Assembly (NCBI GenBank): GCA_020851735.1 | Contig: JADZCD010000013.1 | Span: 1 to 49,935, forward strand | Length of the DNA: 49,935 nt | Source of the DNA: Phycisphaeraceae bacterium | Lineage (GTDB): Bacteria; Planctomycetota; Phycisphaerae; Phycisphaerales; Phycisphaeraceae | Direction of reading: 5' to 3' | Part shown: positions 39,852 through 48,904 of the stretch, piece after piece | Numbering within the stretch: position 1 is the stretch's first letter | Layout: every line of letters begins with the position of its first letter | Notes under the pieces: model-generated | What the model was told of the DNA's origin: nothing | Database searches by the model: none | The model's input: only the letters and a program-made list of their open reading frames with translations | Position numbers and translations under genes: made by a program

Positions 39852-42140
39852 ATGCCACGTGATATCCCTGTCGGCAACGGCCAACTCCTGGTCAACTTTG
39901 ACCAGCACTACCAGATCCGCGACATTTACTTCCCCCACGTCGGGCAGGAAAACCACGCCGGCGGCGGACCTTGCCGCTTTGGCGTCTTCGCCTCCATCCC
40001 CCCCACCGAAATCAACCGCGGCGACCGTCGCCAGCGCCGCCTCTACTGGTCCAGCCAGAACTGGAAGATCAACCTCCTCTACCACCCCGACACCCTCGCC
40101 TCCGACGTCACCCTCCAGTCCGATCACGTGGCCCTGACCCTCCACTGCACGGACGTCGTCGATTTCCACCGTCCCGTCTTCGTCCGCCGCATCGACATCC
40201 ACAATCACCACGACAGCCGCCGCCAGGTCACGCTCTTCCACCACAACAACTTCAACATGTACGGCACCAAGATCGGCGACACCGTCTACTTCGATCCCCA
40301 GCGCCGCTGCCTGATCCACTACCGCAAGAACCGCTACCTGATGGCCACCTGGCACCTGCTCGGCGAGCAGCGCATCGACCAATACGCCACCGGCACCGCC
40401 GGGTACTTCGGGGCCGAGGGCACCTGGCGCGACGCCGAGGACGGCATCCTGGGCAACAACCCCATCGCCCAGGGGGCCGTCGATTCCACCATGATGCTCC
40501 GCGTCCAGGTTCCGCCCTTAGGCAAACAGACCTGCTACATGCTCATCGGCGCCGGCGAGGACCTGGCCCAGATCCACGATCTGCATCGCTTCATTCACCG
40601 CGAAGGCCCCCAGGGCATCATCGACCGCACCACCGCCTACTGGCGCCTGTGGGTCTCGGCCGCCCACAACGGGTTTGCCCCGCCCAAAGAGCAAGGACCG
40701 TCGCCCAAAGTCGTCGATCTCTATAAACGCTCGCTCTTGGTCATCCGCAGCCAGGTGGATGACAGCGGCGCCATCATCGCCGCCAACGACTCGGACATCA
40801 TGCAGTTCTCCCGCGACACCTACAGCTACCTCTGGCCGCGCGACGGGGCCCTGGTCGCCTCCGCCCTCGACGACGCCGGTTTGCCAGCCGTCTCCCAGTC
40901 CTTCTTCCGCCTCTCTTCCCGCATCATTTCCGACGGCGGGTACTTCCTGCACAAATACAACCCCGACGGCAGCCCCGCCTCCTCCTGGCACCCCTGGTCC
41001 AGCCTGGGCAAGCCGCAACTGCCCATCCAGGAAGACGAAACCGCCCTGGTCCTCTGGGCCCTCTGGCGGCACTTTGTCATTTATCGCGACATCGAATTCG
41101 TCCGCACTCTATGGGTGAACCTGATCACCAAGGCCGCCGACTTCCTGGTGCGCTTTACCGACCCGGACACCGGCCTGCCCCTGCCTTCCTACGACCTGTG
41201 GGAAGAACGCTGGGGCACCCACGCCTTCACCGTCGCCACCACCTACGCCGGCCTGCGCGCCGCTCAGAACTTCGCCGCCTGCTTCGGCGATCATCAGCGC
41301 GGCCAGCTCTACGCCGAAACCGCCGGAAAAATGCGCGACGCCTTCAACCGCTTCCTCTGGTCCGAATCCCACGGCCGCTTCCTCCGCCGCATCGTTCCCC
41401 TGGATCACGATCGCACCGCCCGCCTCATGGCCCAGGTCTTGGAGGGCCGCCAGCCTCAGAACCGCACCTCTGAAAATGATTTCCCCCGCCGCGGCGGCAA
41501 CGGTCAGGCCGATCCCGCCGCGCACCTGGAATGGGAACTGGACCCGGCCATCGACTCCTCGCTCTACGCCATCTTCGCCTTCGGGCTTCTGGACCCCCGC
41601 GACCCGCGCGTCGAGCGCACCATGAAAGCCGTCGAAGACCGCCTGTGGATCAAAACCTCCGTCGGCGGCATGGCCCGCTACGAGGCTGACGGCTACCACC
41701 GCATCAGCGACCGCACCGACCTGGTGGCCGGCAACCCCTGGTTCATCTGCACCCTCTGGCTCGCCCAGTGGCACATCGCCAGAGCCCGCAACCTCGAGGA
41801 ACTCCGCAAAGCCCTGCCTATTTTCGACTGGGCCGCCGAACACGCCTTGCCCTCCTGCATCCTGGCCGAACAGGTCCACCCCCACACCAACGCCCCCTTG
41901 TCCGTCTCCCCTTTAACCTGGAGCCACGCCACCGTCGTCTCCGCCCTCCTGGCTTACCATCAAAAGCAACTGCTCCTAAAGCAGAATTCTCCCGACGCCC
42001 TGGCCTGCACCGGGTTTGCCGACCCCACCCGCCGCGACCTGTTCCACCGCAGCCCCCTGCCTCCCCTGGACGCCGAACTCCTGCCCGACGACGGCTCCCA
42101 CACCCCCGCGGCCACCGCCAAAATCCACTCCACCGCCTAA
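39852..42140 (+). CDS. Glycoside hydrolase family 15 (glucoamylase/trehalase-like)
   Basis: A 762-residue enzyme with an N-terminal beta-sandwich domain (about 1-270, GNGQLLVNFDQHYQIRDIYFP) and an (alpha/alpha)6 barrel. Barrel motifs: YSYLWPRDGALVASALDDAG, FLHKYNPDGSPASSWHPW, QEDETALVLWALW and the catalytic-Glu region PSYDLWEERWGTHAFT at about 445-460; the C-terminal ASP-rich segment ends near SPLTWSHATVVSALLAY. GH15 enzymes release glucose from alpha-glucans; some act on trehalose. It has no signal peptide, suggesting storage-glycan turnover. ATG 39852 has a weak AAGAG site. It lies between nuoG and nuoJ. Confidence 0.92.
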   Translation: MPRDIPVGNGQLLVNFDQHYQIRDIYFPHVGQENHAGGGPCRFGVFASIPPTEINRGDRRQRRLYWSSQNWKINLLYHPDTLASDVTLQSDHVALTLHCTDVVDFHRPVFVRRIDIHNHHDSRRQVTLFHHNNFNMYGTKIGDTVYFDPQRRCLIHYRKNRYLMATWHLLGEQRIDQYATGTAGYFGAEGTWRDAEDGILGNNPIAQGAVDSTMMLRVQVPPLGKQTCYMLIGAGEDLAQIHDLHRFIHREGPQGIIDRTTAYWRLWVSAAHNGFAPPKEQGPSPKVVDLYKRSLLVIRSQVDDSGAIIAANDSDIMQFSRDTYSYLWPRDGALVASALDDAGLPAVSQSFFRLSSRIISDGGYFLHKYNPDGSPASSWHPWSSLGKPQLPIQEDETALVLWALWRHFVIYRDIEFVRTLWVNLITKAADFLVRFTDPDTGLPLPSYDLWEERWGTHAFTVATTYAGLRAAQNFAACFGDHQRGQLYAETAGKMRDAFNRFLWSESHGRFLRRIVPLDHDRTARLMAQVLEGRQPQNRTSENDFPRRGGNGQADPAAHLEWELDPAIDSSLYAIFAFGLLDPRDPRVERTMKAVEDRLWIKTSVGGMARYEADGYHRISDRTDLVAGNPWFICTLWLAQWHIARARNLEELRKALPIFDWAAEHALPSCILAEQVHPHTNAPLSVSPLTWSHATVVSALLAYHQKQLLLKQNSPDALACTGFADPTRRDLFHRSPLPPLDAELLPDDGSHTPAATAKIHSTA

Positions 42141-42320
42141 GCCTCGGCCGCCTTGCTGCGGGCTCGTTCAATCTGTCCCCCTACCCTTGCCCCCAAGCAG
42201 ATCCCGAACGTCAGTTCGTCTCCTTGCAAACCCTCCCCCCCCCACCTATCCTTTGCCCCAAAGGCGTAAGGTGCGCCCCAGGCGGTCATTGCCGCTTTAG
42301 ACGATCGCTCCCTGCCCCGC
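42141..42320. other. Intergenic region before nuoJ
   Basis: About 180 nt, C-rich, with no clear promoter, hairpin or ribosome site. Nothing else seen. Confidence 0.4.
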
Positions 42321-43172
42321 ATGAATAACACCCCTCCGGTTGTCTGGATTCTCTATGCCGGCTCCGTCCTCGGAGCCTTGGCCCTTTATCTGATTGCCCC
42401 CAAACCCGGGCCCAAACTCGCCCGTCTCGGTGGCCTGCTCGGGGCCGTCACCTTGGGCGGCGTCTGGCTCGCCTTGGCACGCTTGCTGCCGGACCTTGGG
42501 CCCGATCGGGCGCCCTTTGTCTATTACTACGTCTTTAGCGCCATCGCCATCGTCTCCGCCGTCCGCGTCATCACCCACGTCAAGCCGGTCTACAGCGCCC
42601 TGTGGTTTGTCATGGTCGTCCTCGCCTCGGCCGGGCTGCTCCTGACCCTGGACGCGCCCTTCATGGCCCTGGCCATGGTCATCATTTACGCCGGCGCTAT
42701 CCTGGTCACCTACGTCTTTGTCATCATGCTCGCGGCCGACACCGGCGACTCGCTCAATCCCGACCAATCGCCGGAATACGAGCGCCTGGCCCGCGAACCT
42801 TTCGCCGCCATCGCCGCCGGCTTCCTGCTCCTGGCGGTCCTGCTGTCGATTCCGTTTTCCCAACCGCTGGTCCCCAATCCCAAGACCGCCTCCGAAACCG
42901 ACGCCAAGATCATCCAATCCGTGCTCGTCCAGCGTCCCGCCCAACAGCTCCTAAAACGCCTGGCCCTGGATAACGCCAACCAGGTGGACCTTCTGGCCAA
43001 GGACCCTTCCTTAAATCCCCAGCAACTGACCAACATCGAACGCCTGGGCCTGGACCTGTTCCGCAGCCACCCCCTGGGCCTGGAACTGGCCGGCATCATC
43101 CTGACCGTCTCCCTCGTCGGAGCCGTGGTCTTAGCCCGCCAGCGTATAAACCCGAATTCCGATCCCCACTAA
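42321..43172 (+). CDS. nuoJ: NADH-quinone oxidoreductase subunit J
   Basis: Membrane-arm subunit of complex I. Residues about 1-190 carry five helices, including VSAVRVITHVKPVYSALWFV and MVIIYAGAILVTYVFVIMLA, the conserved part. Before the last helix there is an insertion of about 60 residues (residues about 187-245: TASETDAKIIQSVLVQRPAQ onwards), giving 283 residues against about 180-200 in many bacteria. The final helix HPLGLELAGIILTVSLVGAV follows. It opens a nuoJKLMN operon; spacing to nuoK is 22 nt. Confidence 0.93.
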   Translation: MNNTPPVVWILYAGSVLGALALYLIAPKPGPKLARLGGLLGAVTLGGVWLALARLLPDLGPDRAPFVYYYVFSAIAIVSAVRVITHVKPVYSALWFVMVVLASAGLLLTLDAPFMALAMVIIYAGAILVTYVFVIMLAADTGDSLNPDQSPEYERLAREPFAAIAAGFLLLAVLLSIPFSQPLVPNPKTASETDAKIIQSVLVQRPAQQLLKRLALDNANQVDLLAKDPSLNPQQLTNIERLGLDLFRSHPLGLELAGIILTVSLVGAVVLARQRINPNSDPH

Positions 43173-43194
43173 CCAACCCCCGCGTTCCGCCGCC

Positions 43195-43512
43195 ATGACC
43201 CAACTGGATTCCTACACTCTGGCCCACTTCCTCCTGACCAGCTTCGCGCTGTTCACGCTGGGGATGATCGGCTTTCTGATCCGCCGCAATCTGATCATCA
43301 TGTTCCTCTGCACGGAACTGATGTTCCAGGGCGTGGTCATCGCCTTGGTGGCTTTCAGCCGCTTCCACCACAACGTCACCGGTCAGACCTTCGTGATCTT
43401 CGTCCTGACCGTCGCGGCCGCCGAGGCTGCCCTGGCTCTGGCTTTAGTGGTCCTGCTTTTCCGCCGCAAAGCCACCCTCGACGCCTCCGCCTGGTCCAGC
43501 TTGAAAGGTTAA
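43195..43512 (+). CDS. nuoK: NADH-quinone oxidoreductase subunit K
   Basis: A 105-residue, three-helix membrane-arm subunit of complex I. Family pattern: LTSFALFTLGMIGFLIRRNLIIMFLCTELMF with the conserved Glu in the TEL segment, and VFVLTVAAAEAALALALVV with the second conserved Glu. These acids form part of the proton path. It sits between nuoJ and nuoL, as is typical. Confidence 0.96.
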   Translation: MTQLDSYTLAHFLLTSFALFTLGMIGFLIRRNLIIMFLCTELMFQGVVIALVAFSRFHHNVTGQTFVIFVLTVAAAEAALALALVVLLFRRKATLDASAWSSLKG

Positions 43513-43546
43513 TTCCCCCCGCGGGTGAGCGACTCTAGAGATAACC

Positions 43547-45565
43547 ATGACCCTGCAACCAGCCATCCTGATTCCCTGGCTCCCCGCTCTCTCGGCTGGG
43601 CTCTGCGGCCTGTGCTGCGTCCGCAAGAGCTGGCGGCGCTTGGCGGCGCCGCTGACCATCGGCGCGATCTTCGCCTCCTTCCTCCTGGCCGTTCTCGTCA
43701 GCCCGGCCGTCAAGCCTTTTGATCCGGCTGAGCCCGATCTCGCCCCGCACGTGGTGACTCTTTTCTCCTGGATTCACGTCGGCGACTTCCGCGTCGACAT
43801 GGCGTATTTCCTGGACCCCTTGACCCTGTTGATGCTCATGGTGGTCTGCGGCGTCGGCACGCTCGTGGCCGTCTACGCCGCCGGGTACATGGCCGGCGAC
43901 CGCGGCTACGCCCGCTTCTTCGCCGGAGTCAGCCTCTTTATCTTCGCCATGACCACCCTGGTCATGGCCGACAACCTGGTCCTGCTCTACTTAGGCTGGG
44001 AAGGCGTGGGCCTCTGCTCGTATCTGCTCATCGGTTTCTACTATCAAAAGCCCTCCGCCGTCGCGGCCGCCAAAAAAGCTTTCATCGTCAACCGCATCGG
44101 CGACCTGGGTTTTGCCCTGGGCATCTTCCTGATCTATTCCACCTTCCACACCGTCAGCCTGGCCGAAGTCCTCTCCCTGGCCCATCACGTGGAAGAGCCC
44201 ACCACCGCCCACCTGTGGATTCCCTTCCTGCTGATGCTCGGCGCCTTCGGCAAAAGCGCTCAGATTCCCCTCTACGTCTGGCTGCCCGACGCCATGGAAG
44301 GTCCCACGCCCGTCTCCGCCCTCATCCACGCCGCCACCATGGTCACCGCCGGCGTGTACATGATCGCCCGCCTCCTGCCGGTCTTTGAGCTTTCCCCCTA
44401 CGCCCTGCCCACCGTCGCGATCGTCGGGGCCGTCACCGCGCTCTTTGCCGCCACCATCGCCCTCTGCCAATACGACCTCAAACGCATCTACGCCTACTCC
44501 ACGATCTCCCAGCTGGGGTACATGTTCCTGGGCGTCGGCGTGCTGTCCACCGTCGGCGGCATGTTCCACCTCTTCACCCACGCCTTCTTCAAAGCCCTGC
44601 TCTTCCTCACCGCCGGATCGGTCATGCACGCCTTGGCCGGCCAGCTGGACCTTCGCAAGATCTCCGGCCTGCGCACCCGCATGCCCATCACCTGCCTGCT
44701 GATGCTCTTTGGCTGCCTGGCCCTGGCCGGCTTCCCCTTTACCGCCGGGTTCTTCTCCAAGGACCTGATCCTTGCCGACGTCCTGGTCCGCGGCCTGTCT
44801 CTCCACCAGCCGCTCTACACCACCCTGGCCGTCGTCGGCCTGGTGACCGCTTTCCTCACCGCCTTCTACACCTTCCGCCTCTGGTTCCGCGTCTTCCTGG
44901 GGCCCACGCGCTATGAACTGGGCGACGAACACCACGCGGCCGACGGCGCCCACGCCGCGGGCCATGCCGCTGACGCCCACGACATCAAAATCGAACACGT
45001 CCACGACGCCCACGAAATGCCCTGGCTGATGAACGCCCCCCTGGTCGTGCTGGCCGTCGGCGCGCTGTTCGCCGGGCTGTTCTGCAAATCCTGGCTGGCC
45101 GGCCTGGTCACCCAATCCAGCGCCGCCGCCGCGGCTGCGCACAGCCTCCACGCCCACGCCACGCTGTGCGGCTACGATCCGCACCTGGCCATGGAATTCA
45201 TCAGCTCGGCCGTGGCTGTCCTGGGCATCGCCGCCGCGGCCTATTTCCACTGGCTCAACCGGCCTGCCGCGGACTCCGTCGCGGCACGCTATCGCGGGCT
45301 GGTGTCCCTGCTTAACCACAAGTACTACGTGGATGAAATCTACGACGCCCTGATCGTTCGTCCCCTGCGCGCCCTTGGAGGCCTGTGTTTCGTCCTGGAT
45401 CGCCTGATCGTCGAAGGCTTGGTGGCCCTCGTCGGCTTCCTGCCGCGCCTCCTGGGCCTTGGCCTGCAACCCACGCAACAAGGAGCCCTCCAAGGCTACG
45501 GCCTGGGCATGGCGGCCGGCATCGCCATCCTCGCCCTCCTGATCGCTTTGGCCCTGGGAACGTAA
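43547..45565 (+). CDS. nuoL: NADH-quinone oxidoreductase subunit L
   Basis: A 672-residue antiporter-like membrane subunit of complex I, the distal proton pump. About 16 helices include the VGLCSYLLIGFYY, KSAQIPLYVWLPDAMEGPTPVSALIHAATMVTAGVYM and YAYSTISQLGYMFLG motifs (second motif truncated here at KSAQIPLYVWLPDAMEGP). A His/Asp/Ala-rich loop of about 34 residues (about 459-492) lies between helices after FRVFLGP. A long C-terminal amphipathic and final helix follow. The ATG is 34 nt after nuoK. Array H starts directly after the stop. Confidence 0.96.
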   Translation: MTLQPAILIPWLPALSAGLCGLCCVRKSWRRLAAPLTIGAIFASFLLAVLVSPAVKPFDPAEPDLAPHVVTLFSWIHVGDFRVDMAYFLDPLTLLMLMVVCGVGTLVAVYAAGYMAGDRGYARFFAGVSLFIFAMTTLVMADNLVLLYLGWEGVGLCSYLLIGFYYQKPSAVAAAKKAFIVNRIGDLGFALGIFLIYSTFHTVSLAEVLSLAHHVEEPTTAHLWIPFLLMLGAFGKSAQIPLYVWLPDAMEGPTPVSALIHAATMVTAGVYMIARLLPVFELSPYALPTVAIVGAVTALFAATIALCQYDLKRIYAYSTISQLGYMFLGVGVLSTVGGMFHLFTHAFFKALLFLTAGSVMHALAGQLDLRKISGLRTRMPITCLLMLFGCLALAGFPFTAGFFSKDLILADVLVRGLSLHQPLYTTLAVVGLVTAFLTAFYTFRLWFRVFLGPTRYELGDEHHAADGAHAAGHAADAHDIKIEHVHDAHEMPWLMNAPLVVLAVGALFAGLFCKSWLAGLVTQSSAAAAAAHSLHAHATLCGYDPHLAMEFISSAVAVLGIAAAAYFHWLNRPAADSVAARYRGLVSLLNHKYYVDEIYDALIVRPLRALGGLCFVLDRLIVEGLVALVGFLPRLLGLGLQPTQQGALQGYGLGMAAGIAILALLIALALGT

Positions 45566-45598
45566 CCCCCGAACTCCCCCGGAAACCCGGAAACAGGA
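45566..45598. repeat. CCCCCGGAAG microrepeat array H (after nuoL)
   Basis: Units CCCCCGAACT, CCCCCGGAAA and CCCGGAAACAGG directly follow the nuoL stop codon, at a 10-nt period, and end near the nuoM ribosome site region. Confidence 0.65.
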
Positions 45599-45617
45599 AA
45601 CTCTCCCCCCGACCACC

Positions 45618-47282
45618 ATGAACGCTCTGATCCCCCTGATGACGCTGCTGCCCCTGGTCATGGCCCCCGTGACCTTTGCCCTCTTGGCCTACAAGCTCAA
45701 CTGGCACGCGCTGGCCACCACGCTGCTCACCCTGGCGATCTCCATCGCCGCCGCCTTCGCCTTTGACTGGAAACACGCCGACACGCTCCAGCTCGTCACC
45801 GTCTGGCCCTGGATCAGCGACTTCGGCTTTACCTTCAGCTTCGGCGTCGATGCCATCTCCCTCTGCCTGGTTCTGCTGACCACCTTCCTGATGCCCCTGG
45901 CCGTGCTGGGCTCCTTCGCCGCCATTCAAGAACGCCGCCGCGAATTCTTCTTCTGGCTGCTGATGCTCGAGTCGGCCATGCTCGGCACCTTCGTCGCCCG
46001 CGACCTGATCTTCTTCTACATCTGCTTTGAGTTCACGCTGATTCCGCTGTTTTTCCTCATCGGCATCTTCGGGTCCACCCAGCGCCTCCGCGCGGCCCGC
46101 GTGTTCTTCCTCTACACCTTCACCGGCTCGATGCTCACGCTCGCCGGCCTGCTCTTTGTCGCCTGGCACGCCACCGGCGGATCGGGCCGGTGGAACTTTG
46201 ACATTTCCTACCTCACCGCGGCCGCCCAGCAGCTTTCCTATCCCCAGCAGATGCTCGTCTTAGGCGCGCTCCTGGCTGGGTTTGCCGTCAAAGTCCCGCT
46301 CTTTCCCCTGCATACCTGGCTGCCCCTGGCCCACACCGAAGCCCCCACGGCCGGTTCGGTCATCCTCGCCGGCGTGCTCCTAAAGCTCGGCACCTATGGC
46401 CTGCTCCGCTTCGCTCTGCCGATGACCCCGCAGGCCATCGTCGCCCTGGCGCCCTACATCGGCCTGATCGCGGTGATCGGCATCCTCTACACCGCCCTGA
46501 TCTGCTGGGTGCAGAAAGACCTTAAGAAACTCATCGCCTATTCGTCCGTCTCCCACTTAGGCTTCTGCGTGCTGGGCCTTTTCGCCCTGGGGTCCAACCT
46601 CATCGGGCCCACCGGGTCGGTCCTCTACATGATCAACCACGGCCTATCCACCGGGGCCCTGTTCCTCTGCGTGGGCATGATCTACGAGCGTCTGCACACC
46701 CGCGAAATGCGCCACATGCAGGGCCTGGCCAAGGTCATGCCCGTCTGGTCCTTCTTCATGGTTTTCTTCTGCCTGGCCTCCGTCGGCCTGCCGGGCTTAA
46801 ACGGCTTTGTCGGCGAGTTTCTCACCCTGCTGGGCGCTTACACTTCGCCGCATACCTTGGGCCAACCGTACGCTGTCGCCGCCGGGTTCGGGATGATCTT
46901 CGCGGCCATCTACATTCTCTATATGGTCGGCAAGGTGGTCTTCGGCCCGCTGGTCCTGCCCCCGGCTGACCTCCACGCTCCCGCCACGACGCCGGCCGGG
47001 CCCGCGCATCACGCCGCGCCCAAGGACCTGAATTTCCGTGAAATCGTCACCCTCGCGCCCCTGGCCATCGCTTGCCTGGCCTTGGGGCTCTATCCCCAGC
47101 CGGTCATCGACTGCCTCCAGTCCCCCCTGGAAACTCTTACGCACCCGGTCACCAGCGTCGTCCAAGCGCAAATGTCGGCCCAGGGGCCTGTGACTGCCGT
47201 GACGAGTGAAGAAAAAAATCTTCCGGACTGGCCCAGCGATACATCGCCCTTAGCCAACCCCGGTGACGCGGAGCACCGCTGA
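45618..47282 (+). CDS. nuoM: NADH-quinone oxidoreductase subunit M
   Basis: A 554-residue antiporter-like membrane subunit of complex I. Family motifs: FFYICFEFTLIPLFFLIG (Glu of the proton channel), KVPLFPLHTWLPLAHTEAPT (conserved Lys), and LIAYSSVSHLGFCVLGLF. A short Ala/Pro/His segment lies in the last loop. The stop overlaps the nuoN start (TGATG), so the two are coupled. Confidence 0.96.
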   Translation: MNALIPLMTLLPLVMAPVTFALLAYKLNWHALATTLLTLAISIAAAFAFDWKHADTLQLVTVWPWISDFGFTFSFGVDAISLCLVLLTTFLMPLAVLGSFAAIQERRREFFFWLLMLESAMLGTFVARDLIFFYICFEFTLIPLFFLIGIFGSTQRLRAARVFFLYTFTGSMLTLAGLLFVAWHATGGSGRWNFDISYLTAAAQQLSYPQQMLVLGALLAGFAVKVPLFPLHTWLPLAHTEAPTAGSVILAGVLLKLGTYGLLRFALPMTPQAIVALAPYIGLIAVIGILYTALICWVQKDLKKLIAYSSVSHLGFCVLGLFALGSNLIGPTGSVLYMINHGLSTGALFLCVGMIYERLHTREMRHMQGLAKVMPVWSFFMVFFCLASVGLPGLNGFVGEFLTLLGAYTSPHTLGQPYAVAAGFGMIFAAIYILYMVGKVVFGPLVLPPADLHAPATTPAGPAHHAAPKDLNFREIVTLAPLAIACLALGLYPQPVIDCLQSPLETLTHPVTSVVQAQMSAQGPVTAVTSEEKNLPDWPSDTSPLANPGDAEHR

Positions 47283-48904
47283 TGATGCCTTCGATTTTTG
47301 ACAAGATCGCGACGCTCGGCCCGGAGATGATCCTGGGCCTTGGAGCCTGCCTCTGCCTGGGGCTGGGCCTGGCGCCGAATATCGCCGTCCGCCGCTCCTG
47401 CGCCCTGGTGGCCTGGCTGACCCTGCTTCTGGCGTTCTTCTTTATCAAGGACGAAAGCTCCGTCCTCTTCGCCGCGGCCGGCATGACCGCCTACATCAAG
47501 CGGGCGATCGTCGGCCTGGGCCTGCTCCTGCTCATGGCGGTCCTCACGCTGCCCAGCCAGTGGACCGGAACGCTCGACGAGGAGCACCTGCATCACCGGT
47601 TCGATCCGGCCTTGGCGTTTCGCGGCGAGTTCTTCGCCTTCTTCCTGTTGTCCCTGGCCGGCACGATGCTTACGGCCGGGGCGAGCGATCTGGTGTGGCT
47701 GTTCCTGTCGCTGGAATTGGCCAGCCTGCCCACCTACGTCATGATCGCCATCTCCCGTCAGCGCGTGGAAGCGTACGAAGCGGCGGTCAAGTATTTCTTC
47801 CTCGGCGCGTTTGCGGTGGCCTTGTTTCTCTTCGGCTTCACCTTGATCTACGGCGCCAGCGGGGCCACGGACTTTGCCGCCATCCGCCGCTCGATCCTGT
47901 TCGCCGGCCAGCCGTCGGCGCTGATGATCGTCGGGCTGGCCCTGGCGGTGCTGGGCATCAGCTTTAAGATCGCCGCCTTCCCCATGCACTTCTACGCGCC
48001 GGACGTCTATCAGGGCGCGGCGGCGCCCATCGCGGCTTTCCTGGCGTTCGTGCCCAAGACGGCTGGGTTCGTGGCGCTGATGCTCCTGCTTAATATTCCC
48101 GAAACGCTCCCCCCCGCCCTGCTGGGACTGATTGCCGTCCAGGCGGTGCTGACGATGACCGTCGGCAACGTGCTGGGCCTGCTGCAGACTTCCGTTAAGC
48201 GCATGCTGGCCTACAGCTCCATCGCCCACTCGGGATACATGCTCCTGGGGCTGCTGGCGCCGCCGATGCTCATTCCCGTCGCCGGCCCGGGCTCGGCGCT
48301 GGGCAACGGCTACGCGGGCATCCTGTTCTATCTGGTTGCCTATGGCCTGGCGACCGTGGCGGCCTTCGCGGTCATCGCCCTCCTGGAGCGCAACGGCGAG
48401 GAAGCGGACCACTTTGACGACATGGCGGGTCTGGCCTACCGCCATCCGGTGCTGGCCACGATTCTCCTGCTCAGCGTATTTTCCCTGATGGGGTTGCCGC
48501 CCTTAGTCGGCTTCGCGGGCAAGGTGTATCTGTTTGGGTCGGTCTTTTCCCGCGCCAACGTCTATCCCTGGTTCGTCTGGCTGGTGGTCATCGCGGTGAT
48601 CAACAGTGCCGTCTCCGGCGTGTATTACCTGCGCCTGGCGGGCGTCTGCTTTTTTGAATCCCCCAAGGATCGCCTGGAGCTGGTGACTTCGCCGACCCGC
48701 TGGCTGGCGGCTTGCGCGGCGGCGGTGCTCGTGACGGCGCTGGGCATCGTGGCCAATCCGCTGGTGAGCGCCTCGCGCAGCGCGTTTATGCCCCCGCAGC
48801 CTTCCTCAACCGCTGCGATCCCGCCCGCCCGGTCGGCTGCGCCGGCGTCCGTGCCGACCTGGCCGACCACGACCACACCTCAATCCACTTCGCCGACTTT
48901 CTGA
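47282..48904 (+). CDS. nuoN: NADH-quinone oxidoreductase subunit N
   Basis: A 540-residue antiporter-like membrane subunit of complex I, the last of the operon. Motifs: LFLSLELASLPTYVMIAI, FKIAAFPMHFYAPDVYQGA and MLAYSSIAHSGYMLLG, then LLSVFSLMGLPPLVGFAGK. The C-terminus carries an unusual Pro/Ala/Thr/Ser-rich tail of about 40 residues. Its 3' end overlaps the convergent HAD gene by 25 nt. The start overlaps the nuoM stop. Confidence 0.96.
   Translation: MMPSIFDKIATLGPEMILGLGACLCLGLGLAPNIAVRRSCALVAWLTLLLAFFFIKDESSVLFAAAGMTAYIKRAIVGLGLLLLMAVLTLPSQWTGTLDEEHLHHRFDPALAFRGEFFAFFLLSLAGTMLTAGASDLVWLFLSLELASLPTYVMIAISRQRVEAYEAAVKYFFLGAFAVALFLFGFTLIYGASGATDFAAIRRSILFAGQPSALMIVGLALAVLGISFKIAAFPMHFYAPDVYQGAAAPIAAFLAFVPKTAGFVALMLLLNIPETLPPALLGLIAVQAVLTMTVGNVLGLLQTSVKRMLAYSSIAHSGYMLLGLLAPPMLIPVAGPGSALGNGYAGILFYLVAYGLATVAAFAVIALLERNGEEADHFDDMAGLAYRHPVLATILLLSVFSLMGLPPLVGFAGKVYLFGSVFSRANVYPWFVWLVVIAVINSAVSGVYYLRLAGVCFFESPKDRLELVTSPTRWLAACAAAVLVTALGIVANPLVSASRSAFMPPQPSSTAAIPPARSAAPASVPTWPTTTTPQSTSPTF

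Noticed and set aside
43991..45661. Long open frame (about 556 codons) on the minus strand across nuoL
   Set aside because: Composition is Gly/Asp/Gln/Val-rich with no motif. It is antisense to a well-conserved NuoL and is expected from the codon bias of GC-rich genes.
47090..48445. 451-codon minus-strand frame across nuoN
   Set aside because: Gln/Arg/His-rich antisense composition; nuoN is certain on the other strand.
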